Assembly (NCBI RefSeq): GCF_014645735.1
Contig: NZ_BMMH01000009.1
Location: forward strand, 1-64,000
Length of the DNA stretch: 64,000 nucleotides
Source: Nocardia jinanensis
Lineage (GTDB): Bacteria > Actinomycetota > Actinomycetes > Mycobacteriales > Mycobacteriaceae
Reading direction: 5' to 3'
Shown here: one piece after another, positions 14,417 to 24,414 of the stretch
Layout: each line of letters begins with the position of its first letter
Numbering within the stretch: the first letter of the stretch is position 1
Notes under the pieces: generated by a model
The model's database searches: none
The model's input: only the letters and a program-made list of their open reading frames with translations
Told to the model about the DNA's origin: nothing
Translations under genes and position numbers: made by a program

Positions 14417-17400
14417 ATGTCGATCATCGCCAACGACGCGAATCACGAGGCCCGCCGCGCCGACCCCGTGTCGCCCGGACCGCAGACGGCGCCGCGGCGG
14501 CCGCTGTCGCCCGGACAGCGCCGCGCCTGGTTCCTGCAGACCCGTGACCCCGATGACAGCACGCTGAACATTCCGGTGGCCTACCGGATGCGCGGACCGC
14601 TGGACACCGAACAGCTCTGCGCGGCAGTGGAGTCGATCGTCGAGCGGCAGGACGTGCTGCGCACCACCTACGGGCTGGACTCGGATGGCGAGCCGTACCA
14701 GGTGGTGCGCACGGATCTACCGTTCCAATGGCAGGAACACGACCTGTCCGCGCTGTCCGAGGATCCCGCGCGCCGGCGCGTCGAGGTGCTGACCCGGCGG
14801 GCTCTGGCCCGGCCGTTCGATCCGACCGCCGAGGCGCCACTGCGCATCACGCTGATCCGCCGGGGTCCGCAGGATCATCTGCTCCTGCTGGTGGCGCATA
14901 CGATCGCCTGGGACGACGAATCGGCGTCGGTGTTCGCCGGCGAGTTGACCGCGAGATACAACGGCACACCACTTCCACCGCCGCCGGTCCGGTCCGACGC
15001 GGACCCGGCCGGCGAGGACAGCGTGGGTATGGAGTACTGGCGCCGGGTGCTGCGACCGCTACCCGACGCGCTGGAACTACCGGGCAGGCCCGTCGCGCGA
15101 GCGGCGGGTCCGGATACCGCCGCGCATATCTCGGTGCCGCTGCCGCCGGACCTGCTCGGGCGGGTGCGCGGTATCGCCACGGCGTACGAGGTGGACGATT
15201 CGGCGGTGCTGCTCGCCGCCTTCGCGGCGCTGATCCATCGCTATACGGCCACCGACGATTTCCTGGTGGCCGTACCGGCCGGGCTGCGCGGCCCCCGCGA
15301 ATCCGCGACGATCGGATACTTCGGCAACACCTTGCTCATCCGGGCCACACCGCGACCGGCGGCCACCTTCGCGGAGTTCCTCGGCGATCTCGGGCAGACG
15401 GTGACCGGCGGGCTGGCCCATCGGGATATCGGTATCGATCGGGTGGTGCACGCGGTCAATCCCGACCGCACCGGGGCCCGGGACGGACTGGAACAGATGG
15501 CACGGATCGGTTTCGGGGTACGCCCGCCGATCGCCGTCCCGGAGTTGGACGGTGTGACCACCACGGTGGAGACGTTCGGCTCGCCGGTCGTGCCGGTCCC
15601 GCTGCGGGTCACGGTGGTACTCGATGAGCGGCAGCCGCGGCTGGAAGCCGATCACCGGCCCGCCCAGCTGGACGGGCCGCTGGTCCAACAGCTGCTCGGC
15701 CACTACGTCCAGCTGCTCGGCAGCGCGGTGGACGATCCGGGGGTTCGGCTCGGTGATCTCGACCTCTTCGGTGAGCAGGACCGGGCCCGGTTGCTGGCGC
15801 GGTCACACGGCGAACTGGTGGCCGCGGCCCCCTCGACGCTGGTCTCGCTGGTCGAGGATCGGGTCGCGCGTGAGGACAGTGCCACCGCCGTGGTGGCACC
15901 GGGGACCGGCGGGGATCCCGACCTCGAGCTGAGCTACGCGGCACTGAACATCCGCGCCAACCGGCTGGCCCGCTGGCTAGCCGGACAGGGGATCGGTACC
16001 GAGGACCTCGTCGCCCTGCGTATCGCGAACTCGGTCGAATTCGTGGTGGCGGTCCTCGCTGTGCTCAAGGCGGGCGCCGCCTACCTCCCCATCGACCCCT
16101 CCTATCCCGAACAGCGCATCGATTTCCTGGACGCCGACGCGCGGCCGCGGCTGGTGCTCGGCCGGGTGGAGCTGGCGACCGCCGAGGCGAGCGCCGCCGG
16201 TCTGCCGGACCACGATCTCGGCGACGCCGAACGACTGCGGCCGCTGCGTCCGGACAATCTGGCCTACGTCATCTACACATCGGGTTCCACCGGAACCCCG
16301 AAGGGCGTCGGGGTCTCGCACGCGGCGATCGCCGATCACCTGCTCGGGTTCGGCGCCGAATGGGATATGACCGCGGACGACCGGCTCTTGCAGTCCTCGT
16401 CGGTGAGTTTCGACGCTTCCCTGCTGGATATCTTCGTGACCTTGAGCCTCGGCGCGTGCCTGGTGGTACCGAAACCCGAGGCGCTGCGCGATATCCCCTA
16501 CGTCTCCGATCTGATCACCCGGCACGGGGTGACGGTGCTGCATATGGTGCCCTCGTTGCTGAGCACCTTTCTCATGCTGCCGGAGGTGACCGAATGGCGG
16601 GCGCTACGCCGGGTCCCGGTCGGTGGCGAGGCACTGCTCGGCGAGGTGGCCGATCGGTTCGCCGGGGTCTTCGATGCCGAACTGCGCAACCACTACGGCC
16701 CGACCGAGGGCGTGGTCTCGGCCACCCACCTCACGGTCCGGGGGCCGCAGGGCACCAGGATCGTCCCGGTGGGCGTGCCCAACCGCAATGTGTACGTGTA
16801 CCTGTTCGACGACCGGCTGCAATTGGTGCCCGACGGGGTGATCGGGGAGATCTACCTCGGTGGCGCGCAGTTGGCCCGCGGCTATCTGCATCGGTGCGGG
16901 CTCACCGCCGAGCGGTTCGTGGCCGATCCTTTCCTGCCCGGGCAGCGGTTGTACCGGACCGGAGATCTGGCGCGGCGCAACAGTGCCGGTGAGATCGAAT
17001 TCGTCGGGCGCGCCGACGAACAGGTGAAGGTGCGGGGGTATCGGATCGAATCGGGTGAGGTGCAGGCGGCATTGTCCGCGCATCCGGGCGTCGGCGCGTG
17101 CGCGGTGGTGGCGTTCCAGGATCCGGCGACCGGTACGGCCCTGGCCGCCTATCTCGTTCCCGCCGCGGGTGAGCTGGATGTGGCCGAGGTCCGGGGGTAC
17201 GCGGCGAGATCGCTTCCGGACTACATGCTGCCCACGGCCTGGGCGGTGATCGACGAGATCCCGCTGACCGAGCACGGCAAGCTCGACAAACGGGCCCTGC
17301 CCGCGCCGCAGCGTTTCGGCACCGCGCGGGTCCGACCGCCGGGCACACCCACCGAGACGCGGCTGGCCGCGCTGTTCGGGGAGATCTTCGGGTGTGAGGG

Positions 17401-18895
17401 TGTGGGCGCGCACGATTCGTTCTTCGAACTCGGCGGCCATTCGCTGCTGGCGAATCGGCTGGTACTGCTGATCCGGGAGGAATTCGGCGTCACCGTCGAT
17501 GTCCGGGCGCTGTTCGACGAGCCGACCGTGGCGGGGCTGGCGGCCGTGATCGAGGCGACCCCGGTCCTACGTTCGGGGCGGCCGGAACTGGATCGCCGGC
17601 CCCGGCCCGAACGTATTCCGCTGTCCTACAACCAGCGTGCGGTCCCCGGGCCCGGTGTGGTCCGGCTGGCGGCTCGGCTGGACGGTCCCCTCGACCGCGC
17701 CGCGCTGACCGCCGCTTTCGGTGATGTCTACGCGCGGTACGAGATCCTGCGCACCGTCTTCGCCGGCGACGGGGCCGCGCGGTATCAGGTGGTGCTGCCG
17801 GAATCGGCCGCCGAACTACTGTGCACCGAAATGGACGAGGCCGGCCTGGCGGCTGCGCTGTCCGCGCCGGTCGAATCGGATCGGGCGTCGGGCCCCCTCG
17901 TACAAACCCGGCTCTTCGTGCTCGGTGCGGACCGGTACGCGCTGCTGCTCACCGCCGATCGGCTGGTGGCCGACGATCGGTCGCTGCGGATCCTGCTCAC
18001 CGATCTCGCCACCGCCTATCGCAGCCGGGCCGGGGCGGGTGCGGCACCGCGGTGGGCGGGGCCGGCGGTCGACTACGCCGACTACGTGCTGTGGCAGCTT
18101 GCCGTCGTCGAATCGGCGGGGCCCCAGCTGGAGCAGTGGCGGGCCACGCTCGCCGGACTGCCGGAAGTCGCGGTGCCGGATCGGGGCGCGGTGGCCGAGA
18201 TCCGGTCGGCGGAATTCGAGGTGCCCGTCGGGCTGCGCCGCCGGTTGCGGGCCCACGCCGAAACGGTGGGTGCCTCCGAATACATGCTCTATCAAGCCGT
18301 GGTGGCGGCGCTGTTGCACGCGCTCGGCGCGGGTACCGATATCGCCCTGGGCGCGCCGCTGTCCGGCCGGGCCGACAATATGGTCGCCGAGGTGGTCGGT
18401 CCGCTGTCGGCGGGCGTGGTGCTGCGCCACGATCTGTCGGGTGATCCGACCCTGCGTACGGTGCTGGACCGGGCCCGGGCGACCGCGCTCGGTATCTACG
18501 GCAGCCGGGATATGGTGATCGACGCGATCGCGACCGCGGTACGCCCGGGGCGGTCGGCGTACGAGCTCTGCCGGGCGGTGGTCGATTTCAGCGAGTATCC
18601 GTGGCCCGCGCAGGCCTGGCTCGGGGACGAGGTCGCGGTCCAGGTGCTGGAGACCGGTGCCGATCCGGTGCACCGGCTGGTCTTCGCGTTCGGGTCCACG
18701 GCCGCCGGTGCGCTGCGGGTGGCCGTGCACGCCGCCGCCGGGGCATCCGGCCCGGCCGCGGTCGAGCTGCTCGCGCAGCAGCTCGAGCGGCTGTTGGCCG
18801 CGTTCGTCGATGCCCCGGATGTACCGGCGTCGGAGGCGGTTCCGGTCGACGCCGGTCTGTGGTGGGCGGCCGACGATGGTCCCGCACCGGTCTGA
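14417..18895 (+). CDS. NRPS, C*-A-T-C* (both condensation domains lack the catalytic His)
   Basis: This protein of about 1492 residues has a C domain (30-450), A domain (470-950), carrier domain (975-1045, Ser near 1009 in LGGHSLL) and a second C-type domain (1060-1480). The A domain looks intact: YTSGSTGTPKG, YGPTE, YRTGDL, and the catalytic Lys in HGKLDKRALP. My manual specificity code is DALHVVHVSK, which I cannot assign. The first C motif reads HTIAWDD and the second DRLVADD where HHxxxDG is expected, so the catalytic second His is Thr and Arg. The ATG at 14417 is used; an upstream in-frame reading lacks a ribosome site. It probably shares the formyltransferase promoter. It may add an extra residue, or act as a carrier and scaffold. 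Confidence 0.88.
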   Translation: MSIIANDANHEARRADPVSPGPQTAPRRPLSPGQRRAWFLQTRDPDDSTLNIPVAYRMRGPLDTEQLCAAVESIVERQDVLRTTYGLDSDGEPYQVVRTDLPFQWQEHDLSALSEDPARRRVEVLTRRALARPFDPTAEAPLRITLIRRGPQDHLLLLVAHTIAWDDESASVFAGELTARYNGTPLPPPPVRSDADPAGEDSVGMEYWRRVLRPLPDALELPGRPVARAAGPDTAAHISVPLPPDLLGRVRGIATAYEVDDSAVLLAAFAALIHRYTATDDFLVAVPAGLRGPRESATIGYFGNTLLIRATPRPAATFAEFLGDLGQTVTGGLAHRDIGIDRVVHAVNPDRTGARDGLEQMARIGFGVRPPIAVPELDGVTTTVETFGSPVVPVPLRVTVVLDERQPRLEADHRPAQLDGPLVQQLLGHYVQLLGSAVDDPGVRLGDLDLFGEQDRARLLARSHGELVAAAPSTLVSLVEDRVAREDSATAVVAPGTGGDPDLELSYAALNIRANRLARWLAGQGIGTEDLVALRIANSVEFVVAVLAVLKAGAAYLPIDPSYPEQRIDFLDADARPRLVLGRVELATAEASAAGLPDHDLGDAERLRPLRPDNLAYVIYTSGSTGTPKGVGVSHAAIADHLLGFGAEWDMTADDRLLQSSSVSFDASLLDIFVTLSLGACLVVPKPEALRDIPYVSDLITRHGVTVLHMVPSLLSTFLMLPEVTEWRALRRVPVGGEALLGEVADRFAGVFDAELRNHYGPTEGVVSATHLTVRGPQGTRIVPVGVPNRNVYVYLFDDRLQLVPDGVIGEIYLGGAQLARGYLHRCGLTAERFVADPFLPGQRLYRTGDLARRNSAGEIEFVGRADEQVKVRGYRIESGEVQAALSAHPGVGACAVVAFQDPATGTALAAYLVPAAGELDVAEVRGYAARSLPDYMLPTAWAVIDEIPLTEHGKLDKRALPAPQRFGTARVRPPGTPTETRLAALFGEIFGCEGVGAHDSFFELGGHSLLANRLVLLIREEFGVTVDVRALFDEPTVAGLAAVIEATPVLRSGRPELDRRPRPERIPLSYNQRAVPGPGVVRLAARLDGPLDRAALTAAFGDVYARYEILRTVFAGDGAARYQVVLPESAAELLCTEMDEAGLAAALSAPVESDRASGPLVQTRLFVLGADRYALLLTADRLVADDRSLRILLTDLATAYRSRAGAGAAPRWAGPAVDYADYVLWQLAVVESAGPQLEQWRATLAGLPEVAVPDRGAVAEIRSAEFEVPVGLRRRLRAHAETVGASEYMLYQAVVAALLHALGAGTDIALGAPLSGRADNMVAEVVGPLSAGVVLRHDLSGDPTLRTVLDRARATALGIYGSRDMVIDAIATAVRPGRSAYELCRAVVDFSEYPWPAQAWLGDEVAVQVLETGADPVHRLVFAFGSTAAGALRVAVHAAAGASGPAAVELLAQQLERLLAAFVDAPDVPASEAVPVDAGLWWAADDGPAPV

Positions 18896-18949
18896 CCTTG
18901 ATGTGTTCCGGATTATGGAGCTAAGTCTGCACAACGCTTCCGGCATCGT

Positions 18950-18968
18950 TTAGGATAGGCTAACTTAT
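18950..18968. promoter_or_regulatory. IdeR (iron) box upstream of the C-T NRPS, best match in the window
   Basis: Matches 16 of 19 consensus positions, with TTAGG and AGGCTAAC preserved. It is 67 bases before the start codon. Confidence 0.85.
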
Positions 18969-19035
18969 CTCGGCGAGGCGCCGACGCAGCTGTCCGTGCC
19001 TCCTCGGGGATTCGATCAGTGAGCTGAGGATCGCA

Positions 19036-20778
19036 ATGCCAGATTCGCTCGTGCAGCAGCCGGATACGCAGGACATCGCCGTACCGCCCGAGCGGACCGG
19101 GGCGAGCCGCGCGGTGCCGCTGTCGCTGTCGCAACAGGCGGCGCTGCTACCGGAACGATTGCGCGGTCCGGCGGGTCAGGGTGGATCCCCGGTACCGAAT
19201 CTGTTCCTCGCGGTCGAGATCACCGGCGGGCTGGATCCCGCCGTCCTGGATCGCGCGGCCGTCGCGCTGCTCGCCGAGCACGAGATTCTGCGCAGCGTTT
19301 TCCCCGACGATCGCCGGATGCCGTACCAGAAGCCGTTGCCCGTACCGGAATCGGTGCTGGAGATCGCACGGGAAGTGGCCGATGAGGCCGCACTGGTCGC
19401 GGCGCTCGCCGGAGACGCCGGGCACCGGTTCGATCCGGTACGGCGGATACCGGTGCGGCTGCGGCTGTACCGGCAGCCCGGACGCGATGTTCTCACCGTC
19501 GCCGTGCACCCGGTCGCGGCGGACAACCGTGCTCTGGATCTGATCGTCACCGGTCTGTTCGCCCGCTACACCGGCGAATCCGCGCCCGACCCGGGGCAGT
19601 ACCGCGAGCACGCCGCCGCCCAGCTGCGCAATCTCGCCGCGACCGCGGCCGACGATCCGGCCCTCGCCTACTGGACCGACCGGCTGTCGGACATTCCCGA
19701 GCGGACGCCTGTGATCACCGTGGGCGCCGGCGGCGGTCTCGCGCACCGCACGGTGGAACTGCCCACGGAGATCATCGGGTCGCCGGCGGTCCCCGGTGCG
19801 GAGAGCGCGCCGATACTAGCCCTGGCTGCCGCCGCCCTGCGCGGCGCCGGGCTCGGCGACGATATCGTGATCGGACTCGCCGACCCCGCGCGGACCGCGG
19901 AAACCGCGCAGGTGATCGGCAATTTCACCAACTACCTGGCGATTCGGCTGGACGCCGCCGACGGGACCGCGCGTGCTTCGATCGACCGGGCGGCCGCGGC
20001 CGTCGTGACGGCACGGGAGTTTGCCGGTCCGCGTATCGAACGACTGACTCATCTGCTGCGCGGACATGCCGTCCCGGCCGCGGGCGGGCTGTTCCAGGCC
20101 CAGGTCCAGATCCGTTCCGACGGACCGCTCGCGCTCGAGGGCCACGGGCTGGCCGTCCGGGAGATCGGGCGGCAGGTGGCGCGCCCCTACGGCGTGGACA
20201 TCGTCTTCGATATCGTCCCGGCCGCCGGTTCCACCGCGGTGCATATCGTCTTCCCGCCCCAGCTGGCGGGCCGCCCCGAGATCGATGCGTTCGCCGCCGG
20301 TTTCGCGCAGCGCGCCGCCGCGTGGGCCGCCGATCCCGGCACTCCGATCGGAATCGACGACGCGGCGCCCGCGCTGTTCGCCGCGGCGGCCGAGGGATTC
20401 GTGTTCATGACCTCCGGGCTGGGTGGTCCGCCGCGGTCGGACGCCGAACGAGTGATCGCCGCGGCGATCCGCACCGTGCTCGACCTGGACGAGGACGACG
20501 AGGTGGGCCGCGAGGACACCTTCTTCTCGCTCGGTGGGGACAGTATCGCCGCACTGCGAATGGTCACCGATCTGGCCGAGCAGGGGTACACCCTCGACGT
20601 CCAGACCGTTTTCGGTCATCCGGCCCTGCACGATCTGGCCCGGCTACTCGAGCGGGACGAGACGCATACGGATGCCGGTGCGGCGGCCGACCGGGCGCCC
20701 GCGGTTTCCCCGATGGGTGCCTCGGGGCTGGACGCCGCGACATTGAGTGCGCTGGGAAAGAAGTTCGGCGCTCGCTGA
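19036..20778 (+). CDS. NRPS C*-T didomain protein
   Basis: This 580-residue protein has a condensation-like domain (about 30-440) and a carrier domain with 4'-phosphopantetheine Ser near residue 503 (FFSLGGDSIAAL). The C motif reads HPVAADN near residue 157 in place of HHxxxDG, so the catalytic His is Pro and condensation is unlikely. There is no A domain. The carrier would need loading in trans or would receive a chain from another protein. It has its own strong IdeR box. The C-T arrangement resembles docking or shuttle modules, but a decayed module is also possible. The carrier domain itself looks functional. Confidence 0.85.
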   Translation: MPDSLVQQPDTQDIAVPPERTGASRAVPLSLSQQAALLPERLRGPAGQGGSPVPNLFLAVEITGGLDPAVLDRAAVALLAEHEILRSVFPDDRRMPYQKPLPVPESVLEIAREVADEAALVAALAGDAGHRFDPVRRIPVRLRLYRQPGRDVLTVAVHPVAADNRALDLIVTGLFARYTGESAPDPGQYREHAAAQLRNLAATAADDPALAYWTDRLSDIPERTPVITVGAGGGLAHRTVELPTEIIGSPAVPGAESAPILALAAAALRGAGLGDDIVIGLADPARTAETAQVIGNFTNYLAIRLDAADGTARASIDRAAAAVVTAREFAGPRIERLTHLLRGHAVPAAGGLFQAQVQIRSDGPLALEGHGLAVREIGRQVARPYGVDIVFDIVPAAGSTAVHIVFPPQLAGRPEIDAFAAGFAQRAAAWAADPGTPIGIDDAAPALFAAAAEGFVFMTSGLGGPPRSDAERVIAAAIRTVLDLDEDDEVGREDTFFSLGGDSIAALRMVTDLAEQGYTLDVQTVFGHPALHDLARLLERDETHTDAGAAADRAPAVSPMGASGLDAATLSALGKKFGAR

Positions 20779-20931
20779 GCGCCCGCGGACATTTCCCGGT
20801 CGCCTCGACGGTGGCCGGGCGGTAGGTCCGGATCGGCTCGATTTCTGATTCGCCGCAGGTGGATCGGCATTCCTGGCCGATCGCCGGTTGACGATCCGGA
20901 GGTTCCCCAGTGCTGGGCACTTCCGCTATTG

Positions 20932-20950
20932 TTAGGCAAGGCTTGCCTAT
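20932..20950. promoter_or_regulatory. IdeR (iron) box upstream of the main NRPS/PKS operon
   Basis: Matches 14 of 19 consensus positions. TAGGCAAG and CTTGCCTA (20933-20949) form perfect 8-base arms around one G. A -10-like TATATT (20948-20953) overlaps its right edge. This box should control the long operon that follows. Confidence 0.8.
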
Positions 20951-20983
20951 ATTCTCGGTAGGTTCTTGCGGTTGAGGAGTGGG

Positions 20984-23900
20984 ATGCTCGACAAATCCGA
21001 GGTACGCGACGTGGTGGCGGCAGCCATCGGCGTACCGCCCGAGTCGGTGGGCTACGAAGACGATCTCGTCGGCCTGGGCATGCATTCGATGCAGCTCATG
21101 AAACTGTCCGCGACCTGGCGCAAACAGGGGCGCGAGGTCCGGAGCTCGGAGCTGGCGCTGGAGCCGACCATCGCTGCGTGGACCCGCCTGCTGGCGGCGG
21201 CCGAACCCGCCGCGCCGGTCGCGAGGCAGGCCGCCGCCGAATCCGTGGAACCGGGCGGTGAATTCGGCCTGGCGACCATGCAGCACGCGTACTGGATGGG
21301 CAGGCGGGGGGATCAGCGGCTCGGTGGGGTCGCCGCGCATCTGTATGTCGAATTCGACGGTCACGGGGTGCGCGCGGACCGGCTGGAACGTGCGGTGGCC
21401 CGCCTCGTCGCCCGCCACGACCAGCTGCGTGCGCAATTTCTCGACAGCGGCACCCAGCGGGTACTGCCGGCGCCGCCACAGCTCTTCGGAACGGTCGACC
21501 TGACCGGATCTGCCGATCCGGATGCGGAACTGGAGCGGTTGCGCCAGGACAAGAGTCATCAGCGGATGGACGTCGAACAGGGCCGGGTGGTTGATATCAC
21601 CTTGAGCCTGCTGCCCGGCGGGCGGCATCGGCTGCACCTGGATGTGGATATGCTCGCCGCGGACGCGCAGAGCTATCGGCGGATCCTCGACGATCTGGCG
21701 CGTCTCTACGAAACCGATACCGGCAGCCTCGAACCCATCGGCTACACCTTCCGCGATTATCTCGCCGACAAGGAACGCACCGCCGCGGACAACACTGCCG
21801 ATCGGGAGTGGTGGGCCGAGCGGCTGGGTGATATGCCGGATATTCCGGCGCTACCGGTGGTCCCGGAGACCGAGCGCGCCGATCCGACCCGCAGTATCCG
21901 GTTGCACCACTGGTTCGACGCCGACACCAGGGCACGGTTGCAGCGCCATGCCTACGGCAACGGGGTCACCCCGGCGGTCGCGCTGGCGACCGTTTTCGCC
22001 GAGGTGATCGCACGCTGGTCGGTGCGGCAGCGCTTCCTGCTCAATATCCCGCTGTTCGCGCGTGAACCGCTGCACGACGAGATCGACTCCGTGGTAGGTG
22101 ATTTCACCAATTCGGTGCTGGTGGATGTCGACGCCACCCGGCCCGAATCGATGACGGCCCGGGCCGAACGGCTTCAGCGCGCTCTGCACACCTGTGCCGC
22201 CCACGCGCGATACGAGGGTCTGGACGTCCTGCGTGATCTCGGCCGGCTGCGCGGTGCCCCGGTGACCCCGTCGGTGGTCTTCACCTCGGGGCTCGACCTC
22301 GGGGAGCTGTTCTCCGACCGGGTCACCCGGATCTTCGGGGAACCGGTGTGGATCCTGTCGCAGGGGCCGCAGGTCGATCTGGACGCGCAGGTCGCGGAGG
22401 TGGGCGGCGGACTACTGGTGAACTGGGACATCCGGCGCGACGCGTTGCCCGAGGGCGTCGCGGCGGCGATGTTCGACCAGTTCCGGTCCATCCTGGACTC
22501 CCTGGCGGAGCCGGATGCCGACTGGTCGGCGCCCCTGGCGATCACGCTCCCCGAGCAGCAGCGCGCGGTCCGCGGCGCGGCCAACGAGACCGCCGCGGAC
22601 TTCGGCCCACGGACTCTGCACGAATCGTTCTTCGAACAGGCGGAGCGCGATCCGCACCGCACCGCACTCGGCTGGCGTTCGGGTTCACTCACCTACGGCG
22701 AACTGGCCGGACAGGCACTGGCGGTGGCCGGTGCGCTGCGCGCGGCCGGTGTGCGGCCCGGCGCCACCGTCGCGGTGATCGTGCCCAAGGGATACCGGCA
22801 GATCCCCGCGGTGCTGGGTGTCCTGGCGGCGGGCGCGACCTATCTGCCGATCGGCACCGGACAACCGGCGGCGCGACGGGAGCGGATCCTGCGGCGCGGC
22901 GGCGCCCGGGTCGCGCTGGTGGACGGCGCTACCGAACTACCGGACGAGGTGACCGCGTTGCCGCTGGAGCGGGCGCTGTCCGGAACCCCACTCGCGCGGC
23001 CGCGTGACACCGATACCGACGGAGTGGCGTATGTGCTGTTCACCTCCGGTTCCACCGGTGAACCGAAAGGTGTGGAGGTAGGCCATCGCGCGGCGGCGAA
23101 CACCATCGATGCCATCGGCGCGCACTTCGGGCTCGATTCCGGCGATCGCACGATCGCGCTGTCCTCGCTCGAATTCGATCTGTCCGTTTTCGATATCTTC
23201 GCCCCGCTCGCGCTCGGGGGTGCCGTGGTCTGTGTCGACGATGCCACCGAACGCGACGCGATGGCGTGGAGTGCGCTGATCGAGCAGCACGCGGTCACCG
23301 TGGTGAACTGCGCGCCGGGTCTGGTCGCGATGCTGGCCGATACCGCCACCGCCGACCGGCTGGCTTCGGTGCGCCTGGTGATCACCGGTGGCGACCGGGT
23401 GCAGGCCGAGTTGGGCCACCGGCTGCGTGCTCTCGTGCCGGGACTGCGCTTCGCCGGTCTCGGCGGGACCACCGAAACCGCCATTCACTCCACCGTCTAC
23501 GAGGTCACCGACGAGTTCCCGGCCGGATGGGCCACTGTTCCCTACGGTGTGCCGCTGGCGAATGTGGCGCTGCGGGTGGTGAACGAACGTGGTGAGGACT
23601 GCCCGGACCAGGTGCTGGGCGAGTTGTGGATCGGCGGGCTGAGCGTGGCCGACGGCTATCGCGGCGATCCCGGGCGCACCGCCGACCGGTTCGTCGAACT
23701 CGACGGAACACGCTGGTACCGCACCGGAGATCTGGCTCGCTATCTGCCCGGTGGCACGGTGGAATTCCTCGGCCGGGCCGACCACCAGGTCAAGATCCGC
23801 GGCTATCGGGTCGAACTCGGTGAAGTGGAATCGGCGCTCGCTTCGCTTCCGGATATCCGTGCGGCCGTCGCACTGGTCACCGGGTCCGGCCGGTTGGTGG

Positions 23901-24412
23901 CGGCTGCGGTCGCCACACCGGGTGCCGACCCGGTCGACCCCGCCGCATGGCTCGGGGAACTGCTGCCCGCGCATATGATTCCCGAATCGGTCCGGCTCCT
24001 GGACGAGATGCCGCTGACCGCGAACGGCAAATCCGATCGCGCCGCGATCCGCTCGCTGTTCGCCGACGCCGATACCGCATCCACGGCCGGCTATATCGAA
24101 CCCGACGACGATATCGAGGCGGCCCTCGCCTATATCGCGGCCCAGGTACTGGGTCTACCGCGACTCGGTGTGGAAACCGATTTCTTCGACGCCGGTGGTA
24201 ACTCGATTCTGGCGACGACCCTCACCGCCAGGATCCGCAGCCTGCTCGCGGTCACCGATTTCGGAGTGACGGTGGTGCTGGAGGCGCGGACCGTGCGTGG
24301 GATCGGCACAGTGTTGCGGGCCGCGGACACTTCCGGGCGGCTGGCGCGGGTGGCGCGCATTCTGCTGGAGGTCGCCGCTGTCGGTGCTTCCGAGGGTATG
24401 GAGGTCGCCTGA
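20984..24412 (+). CDS. mbtB: NRPS ArCP-Cy-A-T (MbtB-like, aryl-capped oxazoline formation)
   Basis: This protein of about 1142 residues begins with an aryl carrier domain (1-75, Ser near 35 in LGMHSMQL). A cyclisation domain follows with the intact DxxxxDxxS motif (DMLAADAQS, near residue 221), then an A domain (FTSGSTGEPKG near 686) and a carrier (Ser near 1074 in DAGGNSIL). It should take salicylate or a similar aryl acid on the first carrier, condense it with Ser or Thr and cyclise to an oxazoline. My manual specificity code, DLFNIGLIHK, has features of heterocyclising and Thr-type codes. No aryl-AMP ligase is in the window. The ATG at 20984 follows GAGGAG. Confidence 0.92.
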   Translation: MLDKSEVRDVVAAAIGVPPESVGYEDDLVGLGMHSMQLMKLSATWRKQGREVRSSELALEPTIAAWTRLLAAAEPAAPVARQAAAESVEPGGEFGLATMQHAYWMGRRGDQRLGGVAAHLYVEFDGHGVRADRLERAVARLVARHDQLRAQFLDSGTQRVLPAPPQLFGTVDLTGSADPDAELERLRQDKSHQRMDVEQGRVVDITLSLLPGGRHRLHLDVDMLAADAQSYRRILDDLARLYETDTGSLEPIGYTFRDYLADKERTAADNTADREWWAERLGDMPDIPALPVVPETERADPTRSIRLHHWFDADTRARLQRHAYGNGVTPAVALATVFAEVIARWSVRQRFLLNIPLFAREPLHDEIDSVVGDFTNSVLVDVDATRPESMTARAERLQRALHTCAAHARYEGLDVLRDLGRLRGAPVTPSVVFTSGLDLGELFSDRVTRIFGEPVWILSQGPQVDLDAQVAEVGGGLLVNWDIRRDALPEGVAAAMFDQFRSILDSLAEPDADWSAPLAITLPEQQRAVRGAANETAADFGPRTLHESFFEQAERDPHRTALGWRSGSLTYGELAGQALAVAGALRAAGVRPGATVAVIVPKGYRQIPAVLGVLAAGATYLPIGTGQPAARRERILRRGGARVALVDGATELPDEVTALPLERALSGTPLARPRDTDTDGVAYVLFTSGSTGEPKGVEVGHRAAANTIDAIGAHFGLDSGDRTIALSSLEFDLSVFDIFAPLALGGAVVCVDDATERDAMAWSALIEQHAVTVVNCAPGLVAMLADTATADRLASVRLVITGGDRVQAELGHRLRALVPGLRFAGLGGTTETAIHSTVYEVTDEFPAGWATVPYGVPLANVALRVVNERGEDCPDQVLGELWIGGLSVADGYRGDPGRTADRFVELDGTRWYRTGDLARYLPGGTVEFLGRADHQVKIRGYRVELGEVESALASLPDIRAAVALVTGSGRLVAAAVATPGADPVDPAAWLGELLPAHMIPESVRLLDEMPLTANGKSDRAAIRSLFADADTASTAGYIEPDDDIEAALAYIAAQVLGLPRLGVETDFFDAGGNSILATTLTARIRSLLAVTDFGVTVVLEARTVRGIGTVLRAADTSGRLARVARILLEVAAVGASEGMEVA

Positions 24413-24414
24413 TC

